DNA of 64,000 bases from Oxytricha trifallax (taxonomy: Eukaryota; Ciliophora; Spirotrichea; Sporadotrichida; Oxytrichidae): NCBI GenBank assembly GCA_000711775.1, contig ARYC01017514.1:1-64000 (forward strand). Reading direction: 5' to 3'. Shown here in pieces: positions 22,431 through 33,404 of this stretch; within the stretch, counting starts at the first letter, position 1; each line of letters opens with the position of its first letter. Position numbers and translations under genes: made by a program. The notes below the pieces were generated by a model, which saw only the letters and a list, made by a program, of their open reading frames with translations, did not search any database and was not told where the DNA came from.

Positions 22431-23919
22431 TCATAAGAATTTAGATGTTTGCTTGGCATAAACATTGGTTTGATATTTGTTAAGGAGATTTACGGTATCA
22501 ACTGAGAAGAAAGTCATGTCCTTAGCAAAGATGAAGGACATGTGACCTAACTTGTACTGACCGTAGAACACTACGTTGCCGTTTGGCTTGAGAGTATCAT
22601 AAGTCCATTTAACGTCTGTGGGTGAGCCCATCTAAAAATAACAAAAGTATGGAATTAAAGTAAGACCATCTCATCGAGAGTGCCTCCTAAGAGAGCAATA
22701 GGAATAGTTTTCAAGTTTTCTAAGGGGTAGAGAGGTGGGATAGTGGAGTTATAAACTTGTTGATTCTTGGCAGCTCCCCAGTCAAATCTCTGGAATCTGT
22801 TAGAGCGAATGATTTGGGCATAGTGAATGAAGTTTCTGTAGCCAGCACCTGAGGGAAGGTGAGTCAAGAAAGATTTAACTCTACTCAAATTGTCAACGCT
22901 AGTGTCGAGATCGGTAAAAAGTTCAAAGAAACCATTGCAGATTTTGCTTCATAATAGTTTAATCGTATTAATTTTTTTTATATGCTTCCAAGTTCAGTTT
23001 CACAAAGAGCAATAGTTACATCATCAGATAACCAAGATGGAGCGAACATGTCGTACATTCCAAAATCATCAATGAGGAAGTGTGCAATTTGGTCCACATC
23101 TTCAGCCATAAGTTTCAAAAGGGTAGATCAAATATATTTTAAATAATAGATTAGGGATGACCGATTCTTGTAATTGGAGCTAGAGACACAAATAGATTGA
23201 TTCTGTCTTTGAAGTAATCATTCATAAAATATAATTATAAATGAAAACATTGAGATTTATTTACTGTATTTTATATCATTGATTATCCATTGATGCACCA
23301 ATGAACATTTGAGTGGTACCTTCAGAGTGACCGATGTAGGAAATTTTTTCTTGACCAGTCTCCCCAAGAATATAGTCAATGGTAGCGGGTAAGTCTAAGG
23401 TTCCCATCTCTTCAAAATCGAAGTTCCAAAACTTTGGCTTTTCAACTGGATCGGTAGGGTCTAGAGTCTTGTGTTACAAACCGTATACAGTACCTCTGTT
23501 GTTTCCCATCCAGACATCATAACCTTAATTGGCAAGAATGAATGTGTGAGCTTAATCGGGTGAGTTAACAAGCCATTACGCAGCATCTCCTTCAAGACCA
23601 TGCTGAAGAAGAACTGATTTTTTATAAAAAATATTAAAAAAACTGCTGGCTTCTAGACTGGTTATCTATTTAGGATAGCTGTTTCATTGAGGAAACCTGG
23701 TACTCTGAAAAGTGTGAGAATATACCCATCTGCTGTGGTAACATAGTGCTGTTCAATAGCATACCCATTTTCTTTGCAAATTTCTTTGATGCTTTTGAAG
23801 GCATCATTGTCAATGCTTGGATCAGTCTTGATTGGCAGATGTTTCATACCTGCAAGCATGTTTTGAGTGGTGTAGCCTAGCAAGAGAGCCAGAGCTAGAG
23901 TGATAGTGGAATGATTCAT
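22431..23919 (-). CDS. acid lipase, alpha/beta hydrolase, copy 2
   Basis: Six MDSs (23919-23641, 23611-23282, 23219-23147, 23123-22983, 22944-22666, 22627-22431) sum to 1299 nt, 432 residues plus TGA. It has the same domain order as copy 1: signal peptide (ALALLLGYT), [34 protein letters not shown], the Ser elbow [30 protein letters not shown] and KLGHMSF. The lid and middle region differ most from copy 1. It is a tandem duplicate, older than the window's IES set because only three of nine IES sites are shared. Substrate by homology: triacylglycerol or sterol esters in an acidic compartment. Confidence 0.9.
22628..22665. other. IES in lipase 2, pointer CCATCT
   Basis: CCATCT occurs at 22628-22633 and 22666-22671. 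The join gives GTLDEMGSPTDV, matching GTLDELGSPTDV of copy 1. The GT-AG reading would add a residue and has a poor donor. Confidence 0.92.
22945..22982. other. IES in lipase 2, pointer TGCTT
   Basis: TGCTT occurs at 22945-22949 and 22983-22987. The join reads [13 protein letters not shown]. It is absent from copy 1 (SFGLPICEGFIEL). Confidence 0.92.
23124..23146. other. 23 bp IES in lipase 2, pointer TAGAT
   Basis: TAGAT occurs at 23124-23128 and 23147-23151. The join reads [11 protein letters not shown]. It sits at the same site as the AGAT-pointer IES of copy 1. Confidence 0.92.
23220..23281. other. IES in lipase 2, pointer ATT
   Basis: ATT occurs at 23220-23222 and 23282-23284. The join reads [13 protein letters not shown]. 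It matches the position of the ATTATCA-pointer IES of copy 1. Confidence 0.85.
23612..23640. other. 29 bp IES in lipase 2, pointer AACTG
   Basis: AACTG occurs at 23612-23616 and 23641-23645. The join reads VQKPAVLLQHG. It is at the same site as the GTT-pointer IES of copy 1, with equal length but a different pointer. Confidence 0.93.
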
Positions 23920-24210
23920 TTAATATTTGTCAAAAATTAATATAATATTATATGTTAATAGGGGAGTATATAATTGGTATCCCATTTCAAATAAGTATTT
24001 AATCTCTAAAGTAATGTAGGATCCTTTGTATTTAGTTAAATTATTAAATATTAAAACTTACTATAAATTGATATCAAATATTTTTATTAATTTAAAAGCA
24101 GTATATAAAATAGAATAAAGTACAAATGTAAGTATCTTTCTTTTGTCAAGTTTCAATTTATTTGTATTATCTAATATAGAAATCAAAACAAAATATATTT
24201 GATATTTGAA

Positions 24211-24490
24211 ATGTCAGATATTCATCTCACAGCTGTAAATATGATAAATCAAAAGTTTTTACAGTATGAGGCAAATTCTTCCTTAATATTAGGCACACAA
24301 ACAACTCATTCATCATTAGTAAAGGAAAAATTCTATTTAGTAAAATTTTAATCGAATTTTAAAATTAATTCAAATTCTTATAAATTTAAAATGAGTCCAG
24401 GTGCGCCAATTCTAATTCACTTATTTGATATTTCCTAATTTCTTCTATCTCGTTTGGTAAACGATATAGCTTTATACTTTACATATTTAA
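24211..24490 (+). CDS. possible small ORF, weak
   Basis: ATG at 24211 opens MSDIHLTAVNMINQKF and stays open past 24490 with TAA/TAG read as Gln. The first 40 codons look coding; later ones drift into AT-rich low complexity and then overlap the opposite-strand gene. No family is recognised. It may be chance. Confidence 0.25.
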
Positions 24491-24561
24491 TATTATAATA
24501 TATTTATTATCAAAACATTAAGTAAGTCATTAATTTATTAATCATAATCTATCAGTTTTAC

Positions 24562-26550
24562 TCAACGAACTGGGATTTTTTGACTTTATTTTGGATCATC
24601 TTTAAATGCTACTTTGATTACATTTGCCATTTCATTCATTGCATTTTTGATTTCTTTATTGATCTATCTATCCACTTTCTACGCCACTTTGCTAGTTGTA
24701 GATTTGGCAGCTTTTTAAATTTTTGTGGGGGTTAACTTCTCTTGAATCTTTTTAGATAATTGTTCTTTACGCTGTTGCTTGATTTTCTATAGGTCCTCGT
24801 TAAGAACTTTCACTTCTTAATGCTCGAAGTGAGATTATTTTGTCACAGTCTCAGTGCGAGTTCTAGATTTAGATTTTTATATTTGATACTTTCTGTTCTT
24901 CTACAGGTGGGTGTCTACTATTGCTCTTCCAAATTACATATTTATAGAGGCTGGTTTGAATTTTCCCTTGCTGTTGACTCTTTTAGTAGCATCTTTATAC
25001 ATTTAATCTAGGAAAGACTGGGATAATTTAGAGTTTTCATCGTCAAGCTCAGTGTCTAGGATAGATCTATCTGAATCGTCTGTTGATCTTACTCCCATAG
25101 CTTAGTCTATTCTATCAAGAAGCAGTTTATTCTCAACGATAATGTTTGCTACATCTACAAGCTCTTTACCATCATCCTTCTCTGGATCATAGTCATCATA
25201 AGTATGTACTTAATCTCTAGCCTGATTCATCTTTCTTTAAATATTCTCCATGATTAAGCGATTCTCTTCTTTCTTCAAGAATTTCTCAAATTCCTTGATC
25301 TCTTCATCGTTTCTTTTGAAGTGATCTTCAATATGCTTAGCTTGCCCCTCAATATCTTTGACTTGGAAATCAATCACTTTAAGCAAACATTTTATAGTTT
25401 TCTTTCTGTGTTCATCCGTAACAAACATCTCTAATCTGTCTTTCTCAAGAACTTCTTCATAAGTTTCTCTATCTTTTTGAGCTTGAGTTTAAGGAGCAGA
25501 GACAGTTTTGACTGTTTGCAATTCTTCAACATCTAGAAATTCCATTTTAGGCTTTTTCAGGGCACTGGGAATAAGCATTTTCAGGATTTCCTCGCTTTAT
25601 TTTATTTCATTTGGAAGATTAGATTCTAGATTGTCTACTTCAAGCAATTAAGCTTGAAATCTCTATTGATTCTTAATATCTTAAGAGATTGTTTTCTACA
25701 AGTCACTGAATGGCAAATCATGACCTTCAATTGGCTTGCAATCTAAATTTTAGGCTAAAATTGTCATTTAAATATCTTGTGTTAAATTTTGCTTCAGAAG
25801 TTTTGTTTTATAGTCTTCAACAGGGTTTTGGCCTAAATTCTAAGATTAAATTGGTCTACCTCTGCTATCCAATCGTTGTTGCTATAATTAAAGCAACTAA
25901 TAAACTTAAAAAGTAAAATATTATACTGATTAGAATTAGGATTGCCTTTAAGTAATCCACTTTAAGAACCACCCACCCCAAATGAATTCTTCATTTATTT
26001 GAAATCAAAGCTGCCACTAACTTCAATCATATTTCGAATATCTCTCTAAATCTGTCTTTCACTCAATCTCATATCATCTTGCATTGAGTGAATATAATGA
26101 TCGTTCTTTTTCAATTGCATGTCTACATAGCTTCTCAACTACTAGGATTTATGGTTGATTTTCTGGTTCATATTATGCTACGACTATCGGATTATGTCGT
26201 CTGTAACATCTCTGATTTTTGTCTCTATTATCTCATCTATTCGAAAGAAAAATTAATGATGATCGAACCCTTAAAATGAGCTTAGAACAATCATACTTAC
26301 TAAAGTTGAAATATACGAATAAAGTTCAAGATTAATTATAAATAAAATATATTCAGAGTGAATATGGATCATTAATAAATGCACTCTCGAGACTAATCAG
26401 TTTCCCTTGACAGAACGAGAAACATGCTTTACTAGCAAAATAAACCTAGTAATTTAGGCGTTTAGGTTAGACCTTTAAACACTTTAAAACAAGGTGGAAG
26501 CAACATCCTCAATAATTCTTCAGTAGTAAACAAATGAAATTTTCAATTTT
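24562..26550 (-). CDS. coiled-coil protein, uncharacterised
   Basis: The C-terminal half is well supported: DIEGQAKHIEDHFKRNDEE, VHTYDDYDPEKDDGKELVD, IVENKLLLDRIDQAMG, then a basic helical tail KIKQQRKEQLSKKIQEKL and a TGA at 24562-24564. The N-terminal half is also helical (HNMNQKINHKSQQLRSYV, MQDDMRLSERQIQRDI), beginning near KLISLESAFINDPY; the exact start is not resolved. Highly charged helices throughout suggest a filament, axoneme or basal-body component, but I do not recognise the family. AT-rich interruptions near 26290-26370 and 25915-25940 are introns or IESs. Confidence 0.6.
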
Positions 26551-26888
26551 TTTAAGTCTACTGTAAACATTTTCTTTTAAATGAATTGAAAATTCTGAAA
26601 GTTTAATGACACCAAAGAAGATGCTTATATAATCTCCATCAGATTTTAGAGTGGAAAGTTAATCAGGGTAAAAATTATAAAACGGTTTTATCAGAGGAAA
26701 ACATAACTCTATGAACAATTCTTTAAATAGGTGAAAAAGCATATAAATATAAAATTCCAGTTATTTTAATAGATTAATAATAGTTCATAAATTAAAATTA
26801 AAAAAAACTTCTTTTTTCTAATATTTAGTGATATATTTTTATAGTATATTAATCAAATTTCAAATGTATAAACTTTAAATTACTCAAA

Positions 26889-27206
26889 ATGCAGAATGCT
26901 CTTGATATAAATAATTTCTCTTCAATGATGAAATAGATTTAAGAAGTTTAATTCAAATTATTTACATTTAAAATTTTATACGACTTTCGCACCTCCCCAT
27001 CTTTTTACTTAGAGAAATCTGGTATAAAATCTCCATCAATGATTGGTGATAACATAATGGGCAAATCTTCTGGCTAAAATTTTGGGTTTTAAGTAGATAA
27101 CAGTAACTAAGTCACTTCACCAAAGAGGGGGAACAGCAGCAGTGCAGCACTAGGTGTTGGCTCTACTATGCAATCAACTAAAATAGTAGCATAATTCAGA
27201 ATATGA
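26889..27206 (+). CDS. small Ser-rich hypothetical protein (105 aa)
   Basis: An uninterrupted frame runs from MQNALDINNFSSMM to TGA at 27204-27206. The C-terminal 60 residues are Ser/Gly/Asn-rich (IKSPSMIGDNIMGKS, SPKRGNSSSAALG) with scattered TAA codons as Gln. No domain or membrane segment is seen. The codon pattern looks coding rather than random, but expression is unproven. Confidence 0.45.
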
Positions 27207-28238
27207 AAATAAACAAATAAATAAGGTATATTTAATTAAATTGAGTAATTTATCAAGCATTTATTAATTTTAATTTTAAAAATATGGAAAAATAAACTCT
27301 TATGCATTAATATTAATCATCATATAATATAATTAACTTATGAGTCTTAGTTTTAACGCAGTCTTTATTCCAACTATGAAATTAAAATTTGGAAAAGTGA
27401 TATTTAATTTTTGCAGTTATTGAAGCTTATTAATAAATTATTAGAGTTTGTGTTAAAAAATAAATTTTTTTAAGATTTATTGCTAATTAATGTAATATTT
27501 TATGAATCTACTTATTGCCATTTATTTAAATCAATATAATGATATATTTATCAAAATTATTATATAAAAACCCATTAATCAATTAAGATTGAAGAATGAG
27601 GATTAAGAATAACAAAATTAAAATTAAATTATAATTGGCTGAAATTGATTATTTTTAGGCTAAAAACAAATTTACGCACCCTGATTGGTTTATTTTATAG
27701 AGACAATCATTCGAGCCAATGGCTTTAATAATTAGCCAAAACTTTAATAATTTACTCCAATAATAATTTATTCTTATTTTATTATTCTAAATCCCCAATC
27801 TTCATTCTTAATTTACTAACGGGGTTTTATTTTAAATAGAATATATCAAATATTTGTAGATTCTATTAATAATTAAAAAAAATATATTATATTATGATTG
27901 GTACTAAGCAGAAAAATTATATTATTTCAATATTTTGTGTCAATTTTAATTATAATAATAAATAAATAATTATTTATATTTCTAAATAATAATTATAAAA
28001 TATAATCATTTACACTCACATTAGTAATTAATTTTGAATATTAAAAATCTACTTACTTACGATTTTTACTATTATAGTTGAATACACTGTTTCAGTTAAC
28101 GATGTTGTTAAGTCAAATCTTCGTTAATCACCATTCGGCATTTAAAATAAATGCATTGGATCATAGTATAAAGTCTATTGATTTAAATTTTTAAGATATT
28201 AAAAATATAATGGAATTGAGTACTACAATCCACCTAAA
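27207..28238. other. AT-rich intergenic region with an inverted repeat
   Basis: There is no coding frame. The one structured feature is the imperfect inverted repeat at about 27577-27815, listed separately. Confidence 0.5.
27577..27815. repeat. imperfect inverted repeat, about 240 bp
   Basis: The left arm (27577-27665, with GATTGAAGAATGAGGATTAAG) pairs with the reverse complement of 27715-27815 (GAATGAAGATTGGGGATTTAG and flanks), including a shared ATTGG and GGCTAA block near the middle. It could be a diverged MITE-like element. No clear target-site duplication was found. Confidence 0.5.
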
Positions 28239-28989
28239 ATGGAAAGAGCTTACTTATTGAAACCTCATTATGGGAAAATAGACAGACAGAAAATAAAGAA
28301 TTTTGCTGAAATAGAGGCCAAAAGTAAACAGTTTATCCCTGGACCCCAATACAACACAACCACGGATTGGAATAAAGTCATGCCTACTTAGACTGGAAAG
28401 TTTTTAAAGTCACACAGAATCACTTTGGCTGGAGAAATCTTGAAAAATAAAGATAAAACTACTCCAAGCCCAGGGCAATATGAAAGTGCTCCATGGAAAA
28501 AGATTAACGACAAAATTATTGGCAACTATAATTTGTAAGTTGCTTTTTTAATTTCTTACTTTTTTATATAGAAAAGAGGATCGAGGTTCTTTCATTGAGG
28601 AAGCTTCCTTTTTTGGTACCTAAACACCAAGTGCCAATTATAACGAAGTCAAATTTGTAAGAATTTAATCAATCTCAAAGTTTTTATAGGACAACTACAA
28701 GGAGAGGACAAGATTTACTAAAATTATGGCAACTAAGAAAGCTAGATTTGAAAAAATAGAAAAGATAGATGGTCCAGCACCAGGTTCATACAAAATAGAA
28801 GAAGCTTTTACGAAAACTCAATGGGTAAGCAAGAAGCCTGCTGTAGATAAATCTAAAAATATGAGTTTCATAGATAATTTCAAGAAAGCTCATCAATACT
28901 GTCCTGGAGTAGGTTCGTATTAAAAGTTTGAAGAGGGCTTCAATAAGATTAGCAAGAGCCCAAGATCACTCGCTATCAAGAGACATTGA
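28239..28989 (+). CDS. SHIPPO/STPG-type (sperm-tail PG-rich repeat) protein
   Basis: Three exons, 28239-28534, 28572-28656 and 28690-28989, total 681 nt, 226 residues plus TGA. The introns are 37 and 33 nt, both GTAAG to TATAG. The protein has spaced Pro-Gly repeats: FIPGPQYNT, TPSPGQYES, TPSANYNEV, GPAPGSYKI, CPGVGSY. These are the hallmark of SHIPPO/STPG proteins, which decorate the lumen or seams of axonemal microtubules. The chosen ATG precedes ERAYLLKPH; sequence upstream of it has no in-frame ATG. No IES interrupts the gene. Confidence 0.8.
28535..28571 (+). other. 37 nt GT-AG intron
   Basis: GTAAGTT to TATAG lies between NYNL and KEDRG. It is a useful reference for how true introns differ from the IESs in this window. 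Confidence 0.85.
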
Positions 28990-29043
28990 ACAATTTATTT
29001 TTAATAAAGTTAAAGAATTAATAAAGTAATTTTTAATTGGTAT

Positions 29044-29647
29044 TCATGTTAATTATCTAATATCTTAGAATATTATTCTAACTACCAAATTTATGATTTT
29101 TTAATGATGATCGATAAAATTACCTTATAGATCAAAGTCAATTATTCCCGCTCCATGTCCTGTTCTTGACATTCTTAAGTCTTGATTGTTGTTACTTGAT
29201 TTAACTTAGCTTCTCTGATTGAGCGTAGTGTTTTTCGTTTCAGGTTATCTATAGTATATTTTATGAAAATCCTCCATAAACCCTCTATTTGAAAGCCTCA
29301 TCGGTCCACCCTGCTCAAATATATTTTCTGGTCTCGAGAGACTTAAACCCATACCCTGCATTTACTTGTTAACTGTAGCTTGCGCCATATTATTCAAATG
29401 ATCGTGAATTGTTAGGTTTCCAGGCTGAGCTCTCTGCGGACTTAAATTTAAACGACGAGCTTCACCTACTAAAGGTATGGTCTACTACTGATCTTATCTC
29501 TCTTGATTTATTTGATCAATTAAGTCACCATGGATGTCTAATTATAATAACAAGTTAGAAGATCATAAAATTACTGCTTTGTGAGATGTAACTAGGGTCT
29601 TTCCATTAAGTGAATTGAAAAGGGTTTTAATTCAAAAGTTAAGCCAT
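29044..29647 (-). CDS. small hypothetical protein (188 aa)
   Basis: Two exons, 29647-29575 and 29537-29044, total 567 nt. The 37 nt intron (GTAATT to TTAG) restores the frame. It starts MAQLLNQNPFQFTQW and later reads VGEARRLNLSPQRAQPG, MGLSLSRPENIFEQ and RTGHGAGIIDFDL. It is Gln/Asn/Arg-rich and soluble, with no known domain. It shares an intergenic region with the divergent TLC-domain gene 132 bp away. Confidence 0.6.
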
Positions 29648-29779
29648 TTTGAGATATTTTTTCAATTTAGTTTTAAATTATAACTCCCTGTTTTGAAATT
29701 AAAACAAATATAGAATTTTAGTTGTTTAAACTATTCTAAATTATAACTGATTAATCATATATTAATACTACTATATAAA

Positions 29780-30936
29780 ATGAATAACTAAGAGCCTTTG
29801 ACATCCTCTGATGTCACAATAATGATTGGAACATTTTTTGGGTCAATGATATTTTTTAGTTTGTGCTACAAGTCTACAGAACTTTATTTTGAAAATTACC
29901 TTTCCAACCCAAAAAATAAGGAGAACAAGTTTCATGAATCTTATGAAAAATTAGATAATAAGCAACGCGCAGATTTTGTCTCAAGAGTTACGTCATAAAT
30001 TCACGCATTTTTATCTATTTCGCTAGCTATAAACGCCCTATTTTTCACTTGGTAATTATTAAAGAATATGGTATTTAAACATGCAATAGTGTAGACCCAA
30101 ATGACAGTGAGTCAAGTGGGTATAAGAATTTCTTCAACAGTGATTACTGCTTGTACTATCACTCCAGTATTTGGTAGATGATTACTCTTAGTTTTACCGC
30201 TGGATATCTTCTTCTTGATAAACTTAAATTGTATTATTTATGTATAAAAATCTATAGCTTATAGTTATAGGCTAGTTTATTTTTATTTGCAAAATGCTGA
30301 TGTAATGATACCTATTATAATATAATTTCCTTTAGATAAGACAATAGCAAGCTTTAAACTCAGACTTATATACATCACGTAGTAGGAATATCAGGTGCCA
30401 TTGCTGCTTTAATCTATAATTTTATTATTTATATTGTTTTATATCTATGGAGCAGGAGGAGCGTTAATAGTAGCAGTAAGTTTAATAAAACAAAGTTAAG
30501 AAACTGATTACAATTATTTCCTTAAATACCAGTAATTAAAAGTTTTCTTAATTAAGAATAAACAAAGCCTAACAATCTGAATTTATAGAACGTGCTCTTG
30601 GTGAATGAGTTTTCTACTTTCTTTTTGAACTACAGACAGTTCATATACATTATGAAAGCACAGGACAAACCTATTTATACTTATAATGCAATTGCCTTTT
30701 TCTTATCGTTTTTGCTTTTCAGAATAGTTTTCAATACTATTGTATCGTTTTGGATTTATAGACTATTCTTTTGGACTATAAAAGACAAAGGGGTAAGCAG
30801 AAAGTATGTTAGTTTTGACAATGTTTTATAGTTATTTGGACTGCCTGCAGCTCAATTAATAATAGGCTTTTATTTGATTTTCTTGTTCATCGCAATTTAT
30901 ATAAAACCCCAAGAGTATTTTTTTGAATTAAGTTGA
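29780..30936 (+). CDS. TLC-domain multi-pass membrane protein
   Basis: Exonic pieces 29780-30051, 30090-30230, 30336-30411, 30443-30475 and 30589-30936 total 870 nt, 289 residues plus TGA. Three breaks are GT-AG introns and one is an IES (ATCTAT). Landmarks are the early membrane segment IMIGTFFGSMIFFSLCY, the ARG-x-VS-x-HA-like element FVSRVTSQIHAF, VDPNDSESSGY, the strand DKLKL, the paired histidines YIHHVVGISGA, NEFSTFFLNYR, then further hydrophobic segments near the C-terminus. This is the TRAM-LAG1-CLN8 fold of ceramide synthases and TMEM56-like lipid handling proteins. The exact lipid substrate is unknown. Confidence 0.8.
30412..30442. other. 31 bp IES in TLC gene, pointer ATCTAT
   Basis: ATCTAT occurs at 30412-30417 and 30443-30448. 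Removal gives AALIYGAGGALIVA in frame. Confidence 0.88.
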
Positions 30937-30976
30937 ATTTGAATTATAAATAAATACTATATTTTTATTATTATAA

Positions 30977-31067
30977 AAAAGTTGGTAGCTTTCTGCAAAT
31001 TTATTAAAGTACTAATATATATATATATATAGGTCTACTATCAAAAATCAAAAAGCTACCAACTTTT
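30977..31067. repeat. perfect 16 bp inverted repeat (hairpin)
   Basis: AAAAGTTGGTAGCTTT at 30977-30992 is exactly inverted at 31052-31067, with a 59 bp AT-rich loop containing (TA)n. It lies 40 bp after the TLC gene and 60 bp before the GC-rich island. It could be a 3' structure, a small inverted-repeat element, or an island boundary. Confidence 0.6.
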
Positions 31068-31147
31068 AATAGCCAATCTGATTAAATTTTATTCTCATAT
31101 ATATATACCCTTAATAATTATTATCAATATCGTTGCCACATTTAAAG

Positions 31148-32089
31148 ATGCTGAGCCCAGATAACCAAGTCTCCCAAAGGATCATACCCTTCCTGTCCTC
31201 CCCATCGGTGGAGCTCGAGCCCCACCTGCTGCCGCCCACCCTCCGGGCCCAAATAGAGCCATCACCATTGCCAGAGGTGGCCATCTTCGAGACCAGGCTC
31301 CGATGCCTGCTGGACAGCATGTCGACCTTCAAGAGATCCCCCAGAGAGATTCAAGACATTGCTGCCACCATCTTTGGCCAAGCTGTAATCACCCACTACT
31401 AGGAGATGGTGGACAGTGCTATTCAACTAAGACTCTCGGTGCGCAAGCTCACCTTCCATAGAGCTGCCACTTATCGAAAAGAGATGGCAAATGACGAGAC
31501 GAGGGAGGAGACCTTGAGAATAAGGGGTGCAGTACCTAATAGTGAAGACGCGACCGAGGTCGGAGGTGGGGGCCTCCCAGACGACTTATTGGATAGAACC
31601 CCAACGGCTCTATTGCGAAACTTCAAAGACGAGACATTGCCACTCTCAACAAACCAAATGGAGCGGACGCCCTCAGAGGGAAAAGGCCAAGAATGTGCAG
31701 ATTCTTCGTCTTGTACTTCATCAGTGGGCTGCCTGTCTCCAGACTTGCATAGATAACTGAACGAATTACTAGAGAAAATAAAACAACCTAAGAATTAACG
31801 GACAAATCCCTAACGGCCACTCAACTAATAACCTAGGGACCAACAGATCTTTAAAAAGCCCAGCAAAAGGCCAGCTGATAAAGACCTCCAGGAGATGTTC
31901 ATAAGAGCCCCCCTCGGCCAGCGACGCCTACACCCTCACGGATTTCCTCTGGTGCTATTACGATTTCATTTAGAGATTTCCTCTAATCTAGAGAAGTTTA
32001 ACTTAGTAGCCTTAGGAGAAAATCTTATACAGATCAAGCAGATCTTCCTGAGCCACTCCCCTAGAAAGACCTTCCAGCACCCCCGCTGA
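31148..32089 (+). CDS. GC-rich ORF of unknown origin
   Basis: The frame from ATG 31148 (MLSPDNQVSQRI) to TGA 32087-32089 is open for 313 codons when TAA/TAG are Gln. The first 120 codons look genuinely coding (CLLDSMSTFKRSPREIQDI, LRLSVRKLTFHRAATYRKEM) and include an in-frame TAG (HYQEM), which argues for the ciliate code. After about 31520 other frames look equally coding (REKAKNVQILRLVLHQWAA; later LTDFLWCYYDF), and past the TGA the same frame resumes with SLVDDLKHLLSLKEV. So the gene has unrecognised introns or IESs, or has decayed. No family recognised. Confidence 0.35.
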
Positions 32090-32279
32090 CTATAATCTCT
32101 TACCCCTAATTGTGACATGGGTTCGATCACCTGGGCATTTACTCCTTCCTTGGTCGATGATCTAAAGCACCTTCTGAGCCTCAAGGAGGTCTGAATGGGT
32201 TAGTTTATTTACCAATTACATTTGGGGGACATCAATTAATCAATTAAATATATTTATTTATTTTTAATTTATAGAGAAA

Positions 32280-32880
32280 ATGAAAATTGAGCGCAACTCC
32301 GCCAGGGCGTGTGCTGTGTGCCCCGAGCACCCAAGTTCCTCCTAGTTTTCGAAGGGCTACAAAATGACCTTAAGATGGCCCCTCTAGCTCAACATTTCCT
32401 AAAAAGCTCGAAGGCAAAAAAGTCTGGGAGATTTTGTAAGTTTAAAATATTTGATCGTTTAATAGATTAAATTAAGGGTTTAATTATCGTTTAAACAGCT
32501 GCCCTATTTTAATTAATTAAGATTTAAACATTAAAACTTAAATTCGATTATAGAAAAATGGAGTGCTCCCACTGCACCAGACACTAGCAGGAAGACCCAC
32601 GCCAGAATCGCCAAGATCTTCTCTTACTATAATAGGGTCAGGACCAAGCAGTACATCCCTCCCTTCGACAGCATTGTGGACGAGGTCGAGGCCGCCCCTG
32701 AGGGTCGCGAGGAGGTCGAGATGGCTTGGCATTGGTTCCTCGTCTATCTCCCACTTACAAGTAAAGGCTCCTGCAGAGATCCCTAAGTCACAGCTCCATA
32801 AGGGAGGTCTGGCCACTAGCCTGTATCACGACAGAGACACATCTTCCTGATCAGGGATGGGACGAACAGCTTCTTGAAAC
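32280..32880 (+). CDS. second GC-rich coding block, unknown
   Basis: ATG at 32280 starts MKIERNSARACAVCPEH. An AT-rich gap of about 118 bp with GTAAG and TTATAG edges lies at 32436-32553. After it a GC-rich frame reads HARIAKIFSYYNRVRTKQYI and DSIVDEVEAAPEGREEVEM, MAWHWFLVY. Frame continuity across the gap is not settled. It could be the 3' part of the previous ORF's gene. Unknown function. Confidence 0.3.
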
Positions 32881-33404
32881 TGGGATGGTTCTTGTATATA
32901 TTCGTATCTAAATATATATATTTTCACTTTTCACCCATTTTGTATTTCTCCTAATGGGTTTTCACTTTTTCTAATTATATATTAAGTCATAAATGCATAT
33001 TAATTTTAACAACCCACGATTGCTTAAAAAATTACTCTTGGGGTTTTATTAAATTTGATATGGTTCACTGGACTTATATAAATGGTTAAGAGGAGTTTGA
33101 AAAAGAAAAGTGAGTAGACATAAGAAATTCAGATTAAATTGATAGATAAGAGTGAAAGAAAGTGAAAATATGGAGGAGAATTCTTTGGAGAGATTGATTG
33201 TTAATTAAATGTTAGTTTGAATTAATTTAATTAGAGTAAAACATAAATCAATATAAATCACAAATAGTAGATGTTTAACATCAGGTAAAATGTATTTAAT
33301 CAATTTTTATGTCTCTTTCAAAATTAAGTATAAGTCAATCTTTTAATGTGCAATAGTTAGATTTTTTAGTTAAGTAAATATTATAGACTTTAAAGTATTG
33401 AAAG
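32881..33404. other. AT-rich intergenic region
   Basis: No coding frame or repeat was recognised between the GC island and the kinase gene. Confidence 0.5.

Larger units (their letters stand above)
31130..32880. other. GC-rich island in AT-rich germline DNA
   Basis: Composition jumps sharply: 31201-31260 contains 43 G or C in 60 bases, against mostly AT-rich flanks. The island has two coding-like blocks separated by AT-rich gaps (about 32215-32275 and 32436-32550). Edges are abrupt on both sides. Confidence 0.75.
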
